From: Myxococcus xanthus
Lineage (GTDB): Bacteria; Myxococcota; Myxococcia; Myxococcales; Myxococcaceae
Assembly: GCF_013116825.1 (NCBI RefSeq)
Contig: NZ_JABFNS010000042.1
Coordinates: forward strand, 1-61,124
Direction of reading: 5' to 3'
Length of the DNA stretch: 61,124 bases
Below, piece after piece: positions 18,796 through 26,892 of this stretch. The stretch's first letter is position 1; each line of letters opens with the position of its first letter. A program made the translations under genes and the position numbers. Below the pieces are notes generated by a model. That model was not told the DNA's origin. It worked only from the letters and a program-made list of their open reading frames with translations, and searched no databases.

Positions 18796-20166
18796 TCAAG
18801 GACGTCCTCCCATCGCCGTCCCCTCCGGTGGAAGCACATGCAGTCCGTCCAGCGAGGGCAGGCCTTGTGCATCCATCATCACCCCGCCCACGTCCGGAGC
18901 GAAGCGCATTCCCAGCCCCTGTACATATAGGGGGACCAGGGGCACGGACGCGGCCAGGGCCAGGGCCCGCTCGCGCGCCCGCGCGTCCCGCGCCGCGGAG
19001 GACGCAAGCGCGCCGATGGCGGGCAACTCCACGCCCAGCAAGTCCTTGCGCCCACCGGCATCCAGCACCACCGCCAGCGCAGGCCCGGGGATGGGGGGCA
19101 GCAGCAGCGCGTGCAGCATCAGCTCGAAGTCGCCCTGGGCCCAGCGGGCGCGCAGGGCCGCGCGCGGGAGCGCCTCCAGCGCCACGGTGTAGCCGCGCTC
19201 GTGCAGCTTCACCTGGATGCGCTCCGCCACCGCGCGCTGGTCCTCCACCGATGCGTCGTAGCGCAGCGTCACCGTCCGCGCGGGGCTCACCGGCGGCGCG
19301 GACGGACGGGGGCGCGCGGGCGCGTCCATCATCGCTGGCGGGAGCAGGTGCGGCATGGGCTGCGCGGGCGCCTGGACGAAGAGTCGGGTCAGGTCCTCGC
19401 GGTCGATGGCGCTCTCCACGGCCTGCCGGAAGTCCGGGGGCAGCCGCCGTGGGGAGAACGCCAGGAAGGTGGCATAGAGCGGCGCGCCGGCCGTGGTGTC
19501 CGTCTCCGACGCGACGCCCAGCTCCACCTGGACCTGCCGGGACGACCACAGCCGCGAGAGGCCGCGCTGGTCCGTGGCGGTGAGCAGCAACCGGTCCAGG
19601 TACGGGCGCCCCTGGGGCCAGGCCGTCTGCGCCTCCAGGGCCCCGCGTCCCGCGGCGGTGAAGGGGCCAAGCGCGTTGGGGGAGGCGGGCGGCGCCAGCG
19701 CCGGATGGCACAACGCGCGCTCGAGGTCCGGCCAGGGGTAGGCGAGCGTCAGCTCCAGCGTGGCGCCCTGGGGCGTCACCTGCCGCGCCTCTCCGCGCAG
19801 CGGATGGAAGAGGGCCCGGTACGGGGATGCGCCGTCGCTGCTCGCCAGCCGCATCCATGCACGCGCGAGCGCGGTGGCGGACGCGGGGGTGGGCAGGGTG
19901 ATGCGCAGGGACTGGGGCGTGGGGCGTGACAGCTCCCGCGCGAGCGCGGGCTCGAAGCCGCCGTCTCGCGTGGCACGGCACACCGGTGGGGAAAGCAGCC
20001 CCAGCAGCGTTGCTTCCAGGGGCGTGTCGGCCAGCGCGGGCTCGGCCACTTCCGGCGGGCCGCCATGGGCGACGCGCAACTCACCCCCGTAACGAGGCCG
20101 GCCGGCCGCCTGCGCGGCCGAGGACGCGAGCAGCGCGAGGCAGGCAAGGGTGGAGCGGAGTCTCAT
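18796..20166 (-). CDS. Peptide/oligopeptide-type ABC solute-binding protein
   Basis: A 456-residue secreted protein with a signal peptide ending near residue 20 (LLASSAAQAAG). It resembles the extracellular solute-binding family 5 (DppA/OppA type): RYGGELRVA at the start, a middle section DFRQAVESAIDREDLTRLF typical of the family, and a C-terminal VPLYVQGLGMRF. No ABC permease or ATPase genes adjoin it, so it may serve sensing rather than uptake. Its ATG overlaps the preceding stop by 4 bases and it ends 10 bases before the sensor kinase. That position suggests a ligand-binding partner for the kinase, which is inference. It is shorter than typical family members (about 500-540). Confidence 0.78.
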   Translation of the reverse strand: MRLRSTLACLALLASSAAQAAGRPRYGGELRVAHGGPPEVAEPALADTPLEATLLGLLSPPVCRATRDGGFEPALARELSRPTPQSLRITLPTPASATALARAWMRLASSDGASPYRALFHPLRGEARQVTPQGATLELTLAYPWPDLERALCHPALAPPASPNALGPFTAAGRGALEAQTAWPQGRPYLDRLLLTATDQRGLSRLWSSRQVQVELGVASETDTTAGAPLYATFLAFSPRRLPPDFRQAVESAIDREDLTRLFVQAPAQPMPHLLPPAMMDAPARPRPSAPPVSPARTVTLRYDASVEDQRAVAERIQVKLHERGYTVALEALPRAALRARWAQGDFELMLHALLLPPIPGPALAVVLDAGGRKDLLGVELPAIGALASSAARDARARERALALAASVPLVPLYVQGLGMRFAPDVGGVMMDAQGLPSLDGLHVLPPEGTAMGGRP

Positions 20167-21521
20167 GGCGCCCCCTGACGCAGGAGGAACAGCTCGCTGG
20201 TGCCGTCCGGCTTCCAGATGCCCACGATGACCTCGCGGCGCTTGTCGCCGTCCAGGCGGGCCGTCACCACGTACAGCGCGCGGCCCGTGGGCAGGGCGCC
20301 CTGCCACAGCGGTTCGTGCGTGCCGGGGTCGTCCCCGGAGGTGCCGTGCACGCGCAGCACATCGGGGGCGGGAGTGAGCTGAGTCGAAGTGGTGATGAGC
20401 TCCGGCACGCCGTCCCCATCCAGGTCTCCCAGCGCGCTGCCGGCGCCCAGGTTCGTCCAGCGCGCCGGGGCCGCGCCCGCGTGCGCGTAGAAGGCCGCGG
20501 TGCCATCCGGGTGGACGAACAGCATCCGCTGGGCATCCATGCTCGCGGTGGTGAAGGGCGCGGGCACCGTCAGCGCGCGGCCCTCCGCCAGCTTCAGAGT
20601 GGGCGCGAAGGCTGTCTGTCCCGGAACGAAAGTGCCTCGCTCGGTGGCGCCCAGCGGCGCCGTGTCCAGCGTCCCCACGGCGCGCAGGGTGGCGCGGGCC
20701 TTGTCCAGCGCCAGCAGCTCGCCGTGCGCATGGCGGGTGCTCCACGCGGCCAGCCGGGGGGGCCCTGGCAGGAATGCCAACGCGCCAAAGGGCTCCCGGG
20801 TGGTGGCGCTTCCCGCGGGCAGGGAGTCCAGCTCCTTGCGCGCGACGAGCCGCCCCTCCGCGTCGAAGACGGCGACGTCATGCTCAGTCAGCGCCACCAC
20901 TTCATCCCGGCCATCCCCGTCCAGGTCCCCGGCGGCGAGCGCCGCCAGGGGATGCTCCAGCCGCGCCAGCGCCGCGCCCAGCAGACGGATGCCTTGAGGG
21001 CCCGTTTCCGGGGGCGACGTGGGCGAAGTGCCTGCGCCCTCCAACGCGAGCGCCAATACGGTCGGGTCCGCGGGCACCGTCTCCACCAGGGTGGCGGCGG
21101 GTTTGGGCGGCCGCGTGGGTGTGCGGCCGGACCAGAAGTTCACCCAGGTGCCAATCACATCCCCCCGGGCGCGCAGCTCGCCGCCCTCCACGTCCAGCGA
21201 GAGCCGCACCAGCGTCCGGGCACCTTGCGCGCGCGCCAGCGCCTCGGCGGCATCGGCCGTGGGCGCCTCCAGCACCACGGGCGGCAGGCCCGCGGAGGAG
21301 AGCTGCGAGGCGAGCATCGTGCTCACCGCGCGGCGGAGCTCGGCCGAGCCGCCCGTGACATTCACCGCCACCGGCGACTCCACGCCACGCTGCGCCCGCA
21401 CGGCCCCCGTCACCTGCCGGGCGAGCCGGGGAATGGCGGCGGTGGTGTCGGACGCAGGCGCCGCCCGCGCCGCGAGCGTGGCCAGCAAGGGGGCGAGCAG
21501 CAGGGCTCGGGTAGGGCTCAC
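20163..21521 (-). CDS. Secreted FG-GAP/VCBS beta-propeller protein
   Basis: A 452-residue exported protein with a signal peptide (ALLLAPLLATLAARAA). Residues about 40-130 look like a lipoprotein-FlgO-like or similar alpha/beta domain. The rest carries FG-GAP/VCBS calcium-binding repeats, clearly AAGDLDGDGRDEVVALTEHDV and ALGDLDGDGVPELI, as found in beta-propellers. The GTG start at 21521 overlaps the PBP1A stop by 4 bases, and its end overlaps the solute-binding gene by 4 bases. The tight linkage to a wall synthase suggests an envelope role. Specific function unknown. Confidence 0.78.
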   Translation of the reverse strand: MSPTRALLLAPLLATLAARAAPASDTTAAIPRLARQVTGAVRAQRGVESPVAVNVTGGSAELRRAVSTMLASQLSSAGLPPVVLEAPTADAAEALARAQGARTLVRLSLDVEGGELRARGDVIGTWVNFWSGRTPTRPPKPAATLVETVPADPTVLALALEGAGTSPTSPPETGPQGIRLLGAALARLEHPLAALAAGDLDGDGRDEVVALTEHDVAVFDAEGRLVARKELDSLPAGSATTREPFGALAFLPGPPRLAAWSTRHAHGELLALDKARATLRAVGTLDTAPLGATERGTFVPGQTAFAPTLKLAEGRALTVPAPFTTASMDAQRMLFVHPDGTAAFYAHAGAAPARWTNLGAGSALGDLDGDGVPELITTSTQLTPAPDVLRVHGTSGDDPGTHEPLWQGALPTGRALYVVTARLDGDKRREVIVGIWKPDGTSELFLLRQGAP

Positions 21522-24145
21522 AGTCCCCGCCTGCTGCCTTCGTCGAGGAAGAACTGGTCGGTGGTCACCTGCCCCGGCGGCGGCGCCTCCGCGGTGGGCT
21601 GCGTGCCTTCGAGGAAGGGCTCCAGCCGGCCCGGGACGGAGTTGCCCGCCAGCAGTCCGCTGATGGGGTCGATGCGCACTTGCACGACGCCGGGGGGCAC
21701 CTCGAACTCCCGCGTGGGCAGCCCCTCGTGGGCCACGCGCATGAGCTGGAGCCAGATGGGCAGCGCGGCGCGGCCACCCGTCTCACTGCCGCCCAGCGGC
21801 GCGTTGTTGTCGAAGCCCACCCACGCGCTGGCCACCCAGTCCGCCGTGTAGCCGGAGAACCACGTGTCGCGGGACTGCTGCGTGGTGCCCGTCTTGCCAG
21901 CGGCGGGGCGCTCCAGCGCGAGCACGGCCCGGCCCGAGCCGTCCTCCACCACGCTGCGCATCAGCGACGTGGTGAGGTAGGCCACCGCGGGCGGCAGCGT
22001 CTCCTCGAAGGCCGGCTGATGCTCCTCCAGCACCTTGCCGCGCGCGTCGCGCACGCGCAGCAGCATCAAGGGCTCCGCATAGCGGCCACTGGCCTGGAGC
22101 GTGGCGTAGGCGTTGGCGGCCTCCAGCATCGTGACTTCACCGGTGCCCAGGGCCAGCGTGAGGTTCTCCGGCAGCGGGGAGTGGATGCCAGCCCGGCGCG
22201 CGAAGTCGATGGTGGTGGCCGGGGTGAGCGCTTCGATGAGGCGCACGGACACCGTGTTCTTCGACTTCGTGAGCGCCTCGCGCAGCGTCATCGGCCCGTG
22301 GAACTGGCGGTCGTAGTTCTGCGGCTTCCACGTCTTGCCCGTGTACGGGTCGCGGACGGCTTCGGGAGCGTCATTGACCTTGGACAGCGGCGTGTAGCGG
22401 CCACTGCCCATGGCGGCGGCGTAGAGGAACGGCTTGAAGGACGAGCCAGGCTGCCGCTTCGCCTGTGTGGCGCGGTTGAAGGAGGAGCGCTCCGCGTCGT
22501 AGCCGCCCACCAGCGCCACCACGTGCCGGTTCTCCGGACGGATGACCACCAGCCCGCCCTGCACCTCGGGCACCTGGTCCAGCGTCGCTTCCACGAAGGC
22601 TGGCGCGGGCGGTGCCTTGAGCACGCGCACGAAGACGAGCTGCCCCTCCGTGAAGACGTCGGAGATCTTCTTCGGCGCGCTCCTGCCCTTCTGCCGCGCC
22701 CAGGAGACGGCCGCGAAGGCCACCTCGGCGGTGCGGCCCACCAGGTCCACGCGCGCCACGTTGCGCTTGTCGTCGACCTGCATGACGTAGCCCGTGAGGC
22801 GCAGGCCTTCCTCCATGGGCTTGAGGCGCACGGACTGCGCCAGGAGTTGGTCCGCGGAGAGGGGCGCCTCGTCTTCGGGCGACAGGTCCGGCCGCTGCTC
22901 CTCGGTGCCTTCCTCTTCCAGCGCGTCCAGGGGGGCACCCGCGGTCTCGGGCGTCTTCGGCTCTTCCTTCTCCACCTTCGCCAGCGCGGACAGGTCCGCG
23001 ACGTAGCCCTGGTCCTTCTGCCGGCGGCCCGCCTCCTCGATGCGCGTGGCGATGAGGGCCCGGTATCGCTCCCACTGGTTCTTCTCCAGCGCGCCACGGG
23101 GACCGCGGTAGCCCTGGCGCCGGTCCACCGCCTCCAGGCCGTCACGCACCGCCTGCTCCGCCGCGAGCTGGAGCTTGGGCACCATGGCGATGTCCACGCG
23201 CAACCCGCCCTCCATCACCGCCTGCTCACCGTAACGCGCGATGAGCGTGCGGCGAATCTCCTCCGTGTAGTACGGCCCCACCACCTTGCCTCGCCGGGGA
23301 GCCAGGACGATGGGCTTCTCCTTCTCCGCCTCCGCCACATCCGCGGACACGAAGCCGTTGCGTGCCATCTGGTCCAGCACGTAGCGCTGACGCGACTTCG
23401 CCCGCGTGATGTTCGTCACCGGGTTGATGCGGTGCGGGAGCTGCACGGTGCCCGCGAGCACGGCGGCCTCGCCCACATTCAAGTCCTTGGCGTGCTTGCC
23501 GAAGTAGAAGAGCGCCGCCTCCTCCATGCCGTAGCGGCGCTGCCCGTAGTAGGACTGGTTGATGTAGAGCGAGAGAATCTGGTCCTTGGTGAGCGCTTCC
23601 TCCACGCGTGGCGTGAGAATCCACTCGCGCGCCTTGCGGGAGAAGCTGCGCTCAGGGGTCAGCAGCAGGTTCTTCACCACCTGCTGGGTGATGGTGGACG
23701 CGCCGGACTTGCGGCTGTTGGGGATGAGGTTCTTGATGGCCGCGCGGGTGATGCCGAAGAAGTCCAGGCCCTCGTGCTTGTAGAAGTCCGCGTCCTCGGC
23801 GGCCAGGAAGGCGTTGCGGACGTGGGGCGGCAGGTCCTCCACGCGAATCAACGTGCGCCGCTCGTGCGCGAACTCGGCGCAGAGCGTGCCGTCACCGCAC
23901 GTCACCTTCGTCACCTGCGGCGGCTGGTAGTTGCGCAGCGCGTCCACGGAGGGCAGGTCCTGGCTGTAGTACGCGTAGCCGCCCGCCGCGGTGATGGCGC
24001 CGAGCAGCAGGCACACGAGGCCGGTGATGAGCAGCCGCTTCGTCCAGCGCCACAGCCGGGCACCGAACCCCGGTCGCGAATGCGGTGCGGGGGGAGTGGG
24101 TGTGGAGGAGTCGGGCGAAGAGGGCATCTGGGGAGCCGTGGTCAT
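21518..24145 (-). CDS. Class A penicillin-binding protein (PBP1A type)
   Basis: An 875-residue bifunctional peptidoglycan synthase. Order: cytoplasmic tail, membrane helix (about 38-60), GT51 glycosyltransferase (about 95-270; AAEDADFYKHEG and GASTITQQVVKNLLL), an OB-like insertion domain (about 330-500) with an acidic linker, then transpeptidase (about 510-820). Active-site motifs are SxxK in GSSFKPF, SxN in SKNTVS and KTG in GKTGTTQQ. It polymerises and cross-links the wall. It matches in position the M. xanthus PBP1a2 gene known from work on gliding and wall synthesis (recalled, not searched). It heads an overlapping gene string with the FG-GAP protein, solute-binding protein and kinase. 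Confidence 0.96.
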   Translation of the reverse strand: MTTAPQMPSSPDSSTPTPPAPHSRPGFGARLWRWTKRLLITGLVCLLLGAITAAGGYAYYSQDLPSVDALRNYQPPQVTKVTCGDGTLCAEFAHERRTLIRVEDLPPHVRNAFLAAEDADFYKHEGLDFFGITRAAIKNLIPNSRKSGASTITQQVVKNLLLTPERSFSRKAREWILTPRVEEALTKDQILSLYINQSYYGQRRYGMEEAALFYFGKHAKDLNVGEAAVLAGTVQLPHRINPVTNITRAKSRQRYVLDQMARNGFVSADVAEAEKEKPIVLAPRRGKVVGPYYTEEIRRTLIARYGEQAVMEGGLRVDIAMVPKLQLAAEQAVRDGLEAVDRRQGYRGPRGALEKNQWERYRALIATRIEEAGRRQKDQGYVADLSALAKVEKEEPKTPETAGAPLDALEEEGTEEQRPDLSPEDEAPLSADQLLAQSVRLKPMEEGLRLTGYVMQVDDKRNVARVDLVGRTAEVAFAAVSWARQKGRSAPKKISDVFTEGQLVFVRVLKAPPAPAFVEATLDQVPEVQGGLVVIRPENRHVVALVGGYDAERSSFNRATQAKRQPGSSFKPFLYAAAMGSGRYTPLSKVNDAPEAVRDPYTGKTWKPQNYDRQFHGPMTLREALTKSKNTVSVRLIEALTPATTIDFARRAGIHSPLPENLTLALGTGEVTMLEAANAYATLQASGRYAEPLMLLRVRDARGKVLEEHQPAFEETLPPAVAYLTTSLMRSVVEDGSGRAVLALERPAAGKTGTTQQSRDTWFSGYTADWVASAWVGFDNNAPLGGSETGGRAALPIWLQLMRVAHEGLPTREFEVPPGVVQVRIDPISGLLAGNSVPGRLEPFLEGTQPTAEAPPPGQVTTDQFFLDEGSRRGL

Positions 24146-24241
24146 TGCGCTGGAAAGAAAGTCCGCAGGTTAGACCGGGGGACACCGAACGGGAACCGCT
24201 CTGGAGGCTCGCCCGGCGCAGGGCCTCCAGGCAGGAAGGCG

Positions 24242-25342
24242 CTACCGGGAAGCAGGCGCCTCTCCCTGGGTGGGGCGCGGCCGCTCACGAACCGTCCGGG
24301 CGCCGGCCATGTCCGCGTGGGCCGTGCGGCGCATCCGGTCCGCGTTGACGCGGGCCTGGACGTAGCGCGGTGACAGGTGCATGGCGGCGGCGTAGGCCGC
24401 CCGGGCCTCCTCCACCTGTCCGAGCCGCTCGTGGGCCACGCCCAGGTTGTTGTGCACATAGGCCACGTGCGGGAGCAGCTCCGCCGCCCGGACGAGCACG
24501 TCCACGGCCTTCTGGGCTTCTCCGGCACGCAGGTAGGTGAGGCCCAGGTTGTTGAGGGCGTAGCCGTGCTCGGGGTGGAGGTGGACGGCCTGCTCGAAGC
24601 GCAGCATCGCCTTCGCCAGCGCCCCCTGCGCCAGGTGCGCGCGCCCGAGCACCTGATAGGCCTCCACGTACTCGGGATTGCGCAGCACGGCTTCCTCGCC
24701 CACGGACACCGCTTCGGCGTGGCGGCCCAGGGACACCAGCAGCCTCGCCTGACGCACCAGGGGGCGGGCATCCAGGGGGAGCAGGCGGCCGAGCTGGGCA
24801 TGGGCACGCACGGCCAGCTCCGTCCGGCCCGTGAGCCCGGCGAGCTCCGCCGCCAGCGCCAAGGCGGCCACGTCGTCGGGGGCGTCATGAATCGCACGGC
24901 GGCACTCGGTGAGCGCGCCAGCGAGGTCGTCCCAGTCGCGCAACAGGTGGGCCCGGCTCAAGTGGTCCACGCGCCGTCCATGTCTGTGCGGCAACGCGAG
25001 CTCGGCGTCCGGCGCGATGTTCGAACCTTCCGACGCGGCTCCGGACACGGCGCCGAGGTGCGCGATGCTGCTGTCTCTACCCGGCGCGCGCTGCTCGGAC
25101 GCCGGCGGAAACGCGGCGGCGTCTCCCCCTGGATGGGCCGCATCCGGCGCCGCGGCGTCCGCGTTGGACGTGGACTGCTCCTCCGCGGCCAGCCACGCGC
25201 GCAGCGCCCGGGGCAGCGGCGCATCCGCCCACGCCAGGGCCAGTCCGAGCACCACGAGGCTCGCCAGCACCAGCGCGCGCCGCGCGGAGGCCGGCGAGCG
25301 GAATCGGGTGTGGGACGTGGGCTTCGTGTGGTTGCGGCGCAT
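24242..25342 (-). CDS. Membrane-anchored TPR protein
   Basis: A 366-residue protein with one N-terminal membrane helix (about 23-42), a low-complexity Ala/Pro-rich linker (about 50-115), and about six tetratricopeptide repeats from about 125 to 340, for example YVEAYQVLGRAHLAQGALAK and HGYALNNLGLTYLRAGEAQK. TPRs bind other proteins. It precedes PBP1A by 96 bases on the same strand, so it may be co-transcribed and serve as a scaffold in wall synthesis; this is position-based inference. The start at 25342 gives a basic N-terminus before the membrane helix. Confidence 0.88.
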   Translation of the reverse strand: MRRNHTKPTSHTRFRSPASARRALVLASLVVLGLALAWADAPLPRALRAWLAAEEQSTSNADAAAPDAAHPGGDAAAFPPASEQRAPGRDSSIAHLGAVSGAASEGSNIAPDAELALPHRHGRRVDHLSRAHLLRDWDDLAGALTECRRAIHDAPDDVAALALAAELAGLTGRTELAVRAHAQLGRLLPLDARPLVRQARLLVSLGRHAEAVSVGEEAVLRNPEYVEAYQVLGRAHLAQGALAKAMLRFEQAVHLHPEHGYALNNLGLTYLRAGEAQKAVDVLVRAAELLPHVAYVHNNLGVAHERLGQVEEARAAYAAAMHLSPRYVQARVNADRMRRTAHADMAGARTVRERPRPTQGEAPASR

Positions 25343-25471
25343 GGCGGCGACCTCGACTGCTGGCGGAGCTCCCGGGACGGGGACTCCGGGGCGCCGTGTG
25401 CCGGCCTCCCGCCCGGCGTCATTGCGACTGGCGTGCCACGCATGCTCCCAGAGGGACGGAGGGGGTTGTGT

Positions 25472-25491
25472 GGCCCTGTGGCCACAGGGCC
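25472..25491. promoter_or_regulatory. Perfect 20-bp palindrome between divergent genes
   Basis: The 20-base sequence reads GGCCCTGTGGCCACAGGGCC, identical on both strands. It lies in the 197-base gap between the TPR gene (reverse) and xth (forward), 49 bases before the xth ATG. It may be an operator for a dimeric regulator or a hairpin; the regulator is unknown. Confidence 0.45.
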
Positions 25492-25539
25492 GGGGAAAAG
25501 CATGGCGGGGGGCGCGGGCGGCATGCGACGGTCCGCGCG

Positions 25540-26310
25540 ATGAAGATCGCCACCTGGAACGTGAACTCGGTGCGGGCCCGTCAGGAACGGCTGCTCGCCT
25601 GGTTGAAGAAGGCCCAGCCGGATGTCCTCTGCCTGCAGGAGCTCAAGTGCGTGGACGACGACTTCCCCATGGAGGCCGTGCGGGAGCTGGGCTACCACGC
25701 CGCCGTCCACGGGCAGAAGACGTACAACGGCGTCGCCATCCTCGCGAAGGAGGAGCCGAAGGACGTCGTGAAGGGCCTGTCCGACGGCGTGGATGATTCG
25801 CATGCGCGCCTCATCGCGGCGACCGTGGGCGGCATCCGCGTGGTGAGCGCGTACGCGCCCAATGGCCAGTCGGTGGACTCGCCGCAGTACCAGTACAAAC
25901 TGGAGTGGTACGGCCGGCTGAGGCGCTACCTGGATACACGGCACAAGCCCGACGAGCCCCTGGTGCTGGGCGGGGACTGGAACGTGGCGCCCGAGGACAT
26001 CGACACCTATGACCCGAAGTTGTGGGAAGGCCAGACGCTCTTCACGCTGAAGGAGCGGGATGCCCTCCAGCGCCTGGGCGCCTTCGGGCTTTCGGACGCC
26101 TTCCGCAGGCTGCACCCTGGCGTTCAGAAGTTCACCTGGTGGGATTACCGCATGCTCGGCTTCCCGAAGAACCTGGGCCTGCGCATCGACCACCTCTACG
26201 TGACGGCGCCCGTGGCCGAACGACTGACGGTCGTGGACGTGGACCGCGAGGAGCGCAAGGGCAAGCAGCCCTCGGACCACGCTCCCGTGTGGCTCGAGCT
26301 GCGCGACTGA
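25540..26310 (+). CDS. xth: Exodeoxyribonuclease III
   Basis: A 256-residue exonuclease III / AP endonuclease of the XthA family, which cuts at abasic sites and removes nucleotides from 3' ends in base excision repair. Key motifs are KIATWNVNSVRAR at the start, the metal-binding Glu in CLQELK, GGDWNVAP, and the catalytic SDHAPVW at the end. The ATG at 25540 matches the family start; the reading frame continues upstream but without family sequence. It is divergent from the TPR gene and is followed by a perfect 14-bp hairpin. Confidence 0.96.
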   Translation: MKIATWNVNSVRARQERLLAWLKKAQPDVLCLQELKCVDDDFPMEAVRELGYHAAVHGQKTYNGVAILAKEEPKDVVKGLSDGVDDSHARLIAATVGGIRVVSAYAPNGQSVDSPQYQYKLEWYGRLRRYLDTRHKPDEPLVLGGDWNVAPEDIDTYDPKLWEGQTLFTLKERDALQRLGAFGLSDAFRRLHPGVQKFTWWDYRMLGFPKNLGLRIDHLYVTAPVAERLTVVDVDREERKGKQPSDHAPVWLELRD

Positions 26311-26320
26311 TGCGATATTC

Positions 26321-26356
26321 GAGAGCGGCCATGCCATTGCTTGCATGGCCGCTCTC
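26321..26356 (+). terminator. Perfect 14-bp hairpin after xth
   Basis: GAGAGCGGCCATGC pairs perfectly with GCATGGCCGCTCTC around an 8-base loop, starting 10 bases after the xth stop. There is no clear T-run. It is the strongest stem in this part of the window. Confidence 0.7.
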
Positions 26357-26409
26357 CACGAGCATCAGGCACGCGGTGCGATGCGTGCGATGCTCCAGGA
26401 GCGAAGGTC

Positions 26410-26610
26410 ATGACGACGCCCCCGCCCGAATCGCTGCCGTTTCCCGACAGCCTTTGCCACCGCTGCGCCGCGCCACCTCGCTACGTCCAGTCGAGGACCA
26501 CGACCTTCATCCTCTGCCCGCTGCTGCCTCAGAAGTACCCGCCGCAGCCGGTCCGTGCGTGCGCGCTGTTTCAGCCGAATCCGCCGGGGACGCCTCCGGT
26601 GTCCCGCTGA
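26410..26610 (+). CDS. Small conserved Cys-containing protein
   Basis: A 66-residue protein. It opens with a Pro-rich stretch, then FPDSLCHRCAAPPRYVQSRT with a CxxC pair, then FILCPLLPQKYPPQPVRACALF with two further cysteines, so four cysteines could bind zinc. I recall very similar short proteins in Myxococcus genomes, but they have no known function. The ATG at 26410 has a purine-rich site (CAGGAGCGAAGG) upstream; an in-frame ATG at 26341 is inside the preceding hairpin and less likely. From its stop to 26770 I see no gene. Confidence 0.6.
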   Translation: MTTPPPESLPFPDSLCHRCAAPPRYVQSRTTTFILCPLLPQKYPPQPVRACALFQPNPPGTPPVSR

Positions 26611-26770
26611 CGCCAGCCTCGATAGCCGGAGGCCCGCGCGCAACACCCGTATCGGTTTCACGCTGGCGGACACGTCGTCCCGCCAGGGGGCCCGTTGTGT
26701 GTCTCGCGCCGGGGCTTCGTGCCTTCGCTGCCGGGTGGAGGATGTGGCGCCGCGAGAGTATCACTTCGCC

Positions 26771-26823
26771 AATTTTACATGGAGTGGGGGTCTAAATTGA
26801 TTTCAGCAATTTACATGGAGAGG
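26771..26823 (+). repeat. Direct repeat in the leader of the RiPP operon
   Basis: Two copies of an AT-rich element, AATTTTACATGGAGTGG at 26771 and CAATTTACATGGAGAGG at 26807, are about 36 bases apart just before the first gene of the modification operon. The surrounding 60 bases are much richer in A/T than the genome. The repeat may be a regulator-binding site or a trace of insertion. Confidence 0.5.
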
Positions 26824-26892
26824 TGATTGACCCTGAGCTTCGCGCTCGGGCACGCTTTGCGTCCATTCGCCAGCGTTGCTCGGAGGAAGCCC

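Noticed and set aside
26827..26892. A TTG start for the 695-residue protein, giving 22 more residues.
   Set aside because: The GTG at 26893 has GGAGGAA at proper spacing. The TTG also has a nearby GGAGAGG but with too short a gap; the choice is not final.
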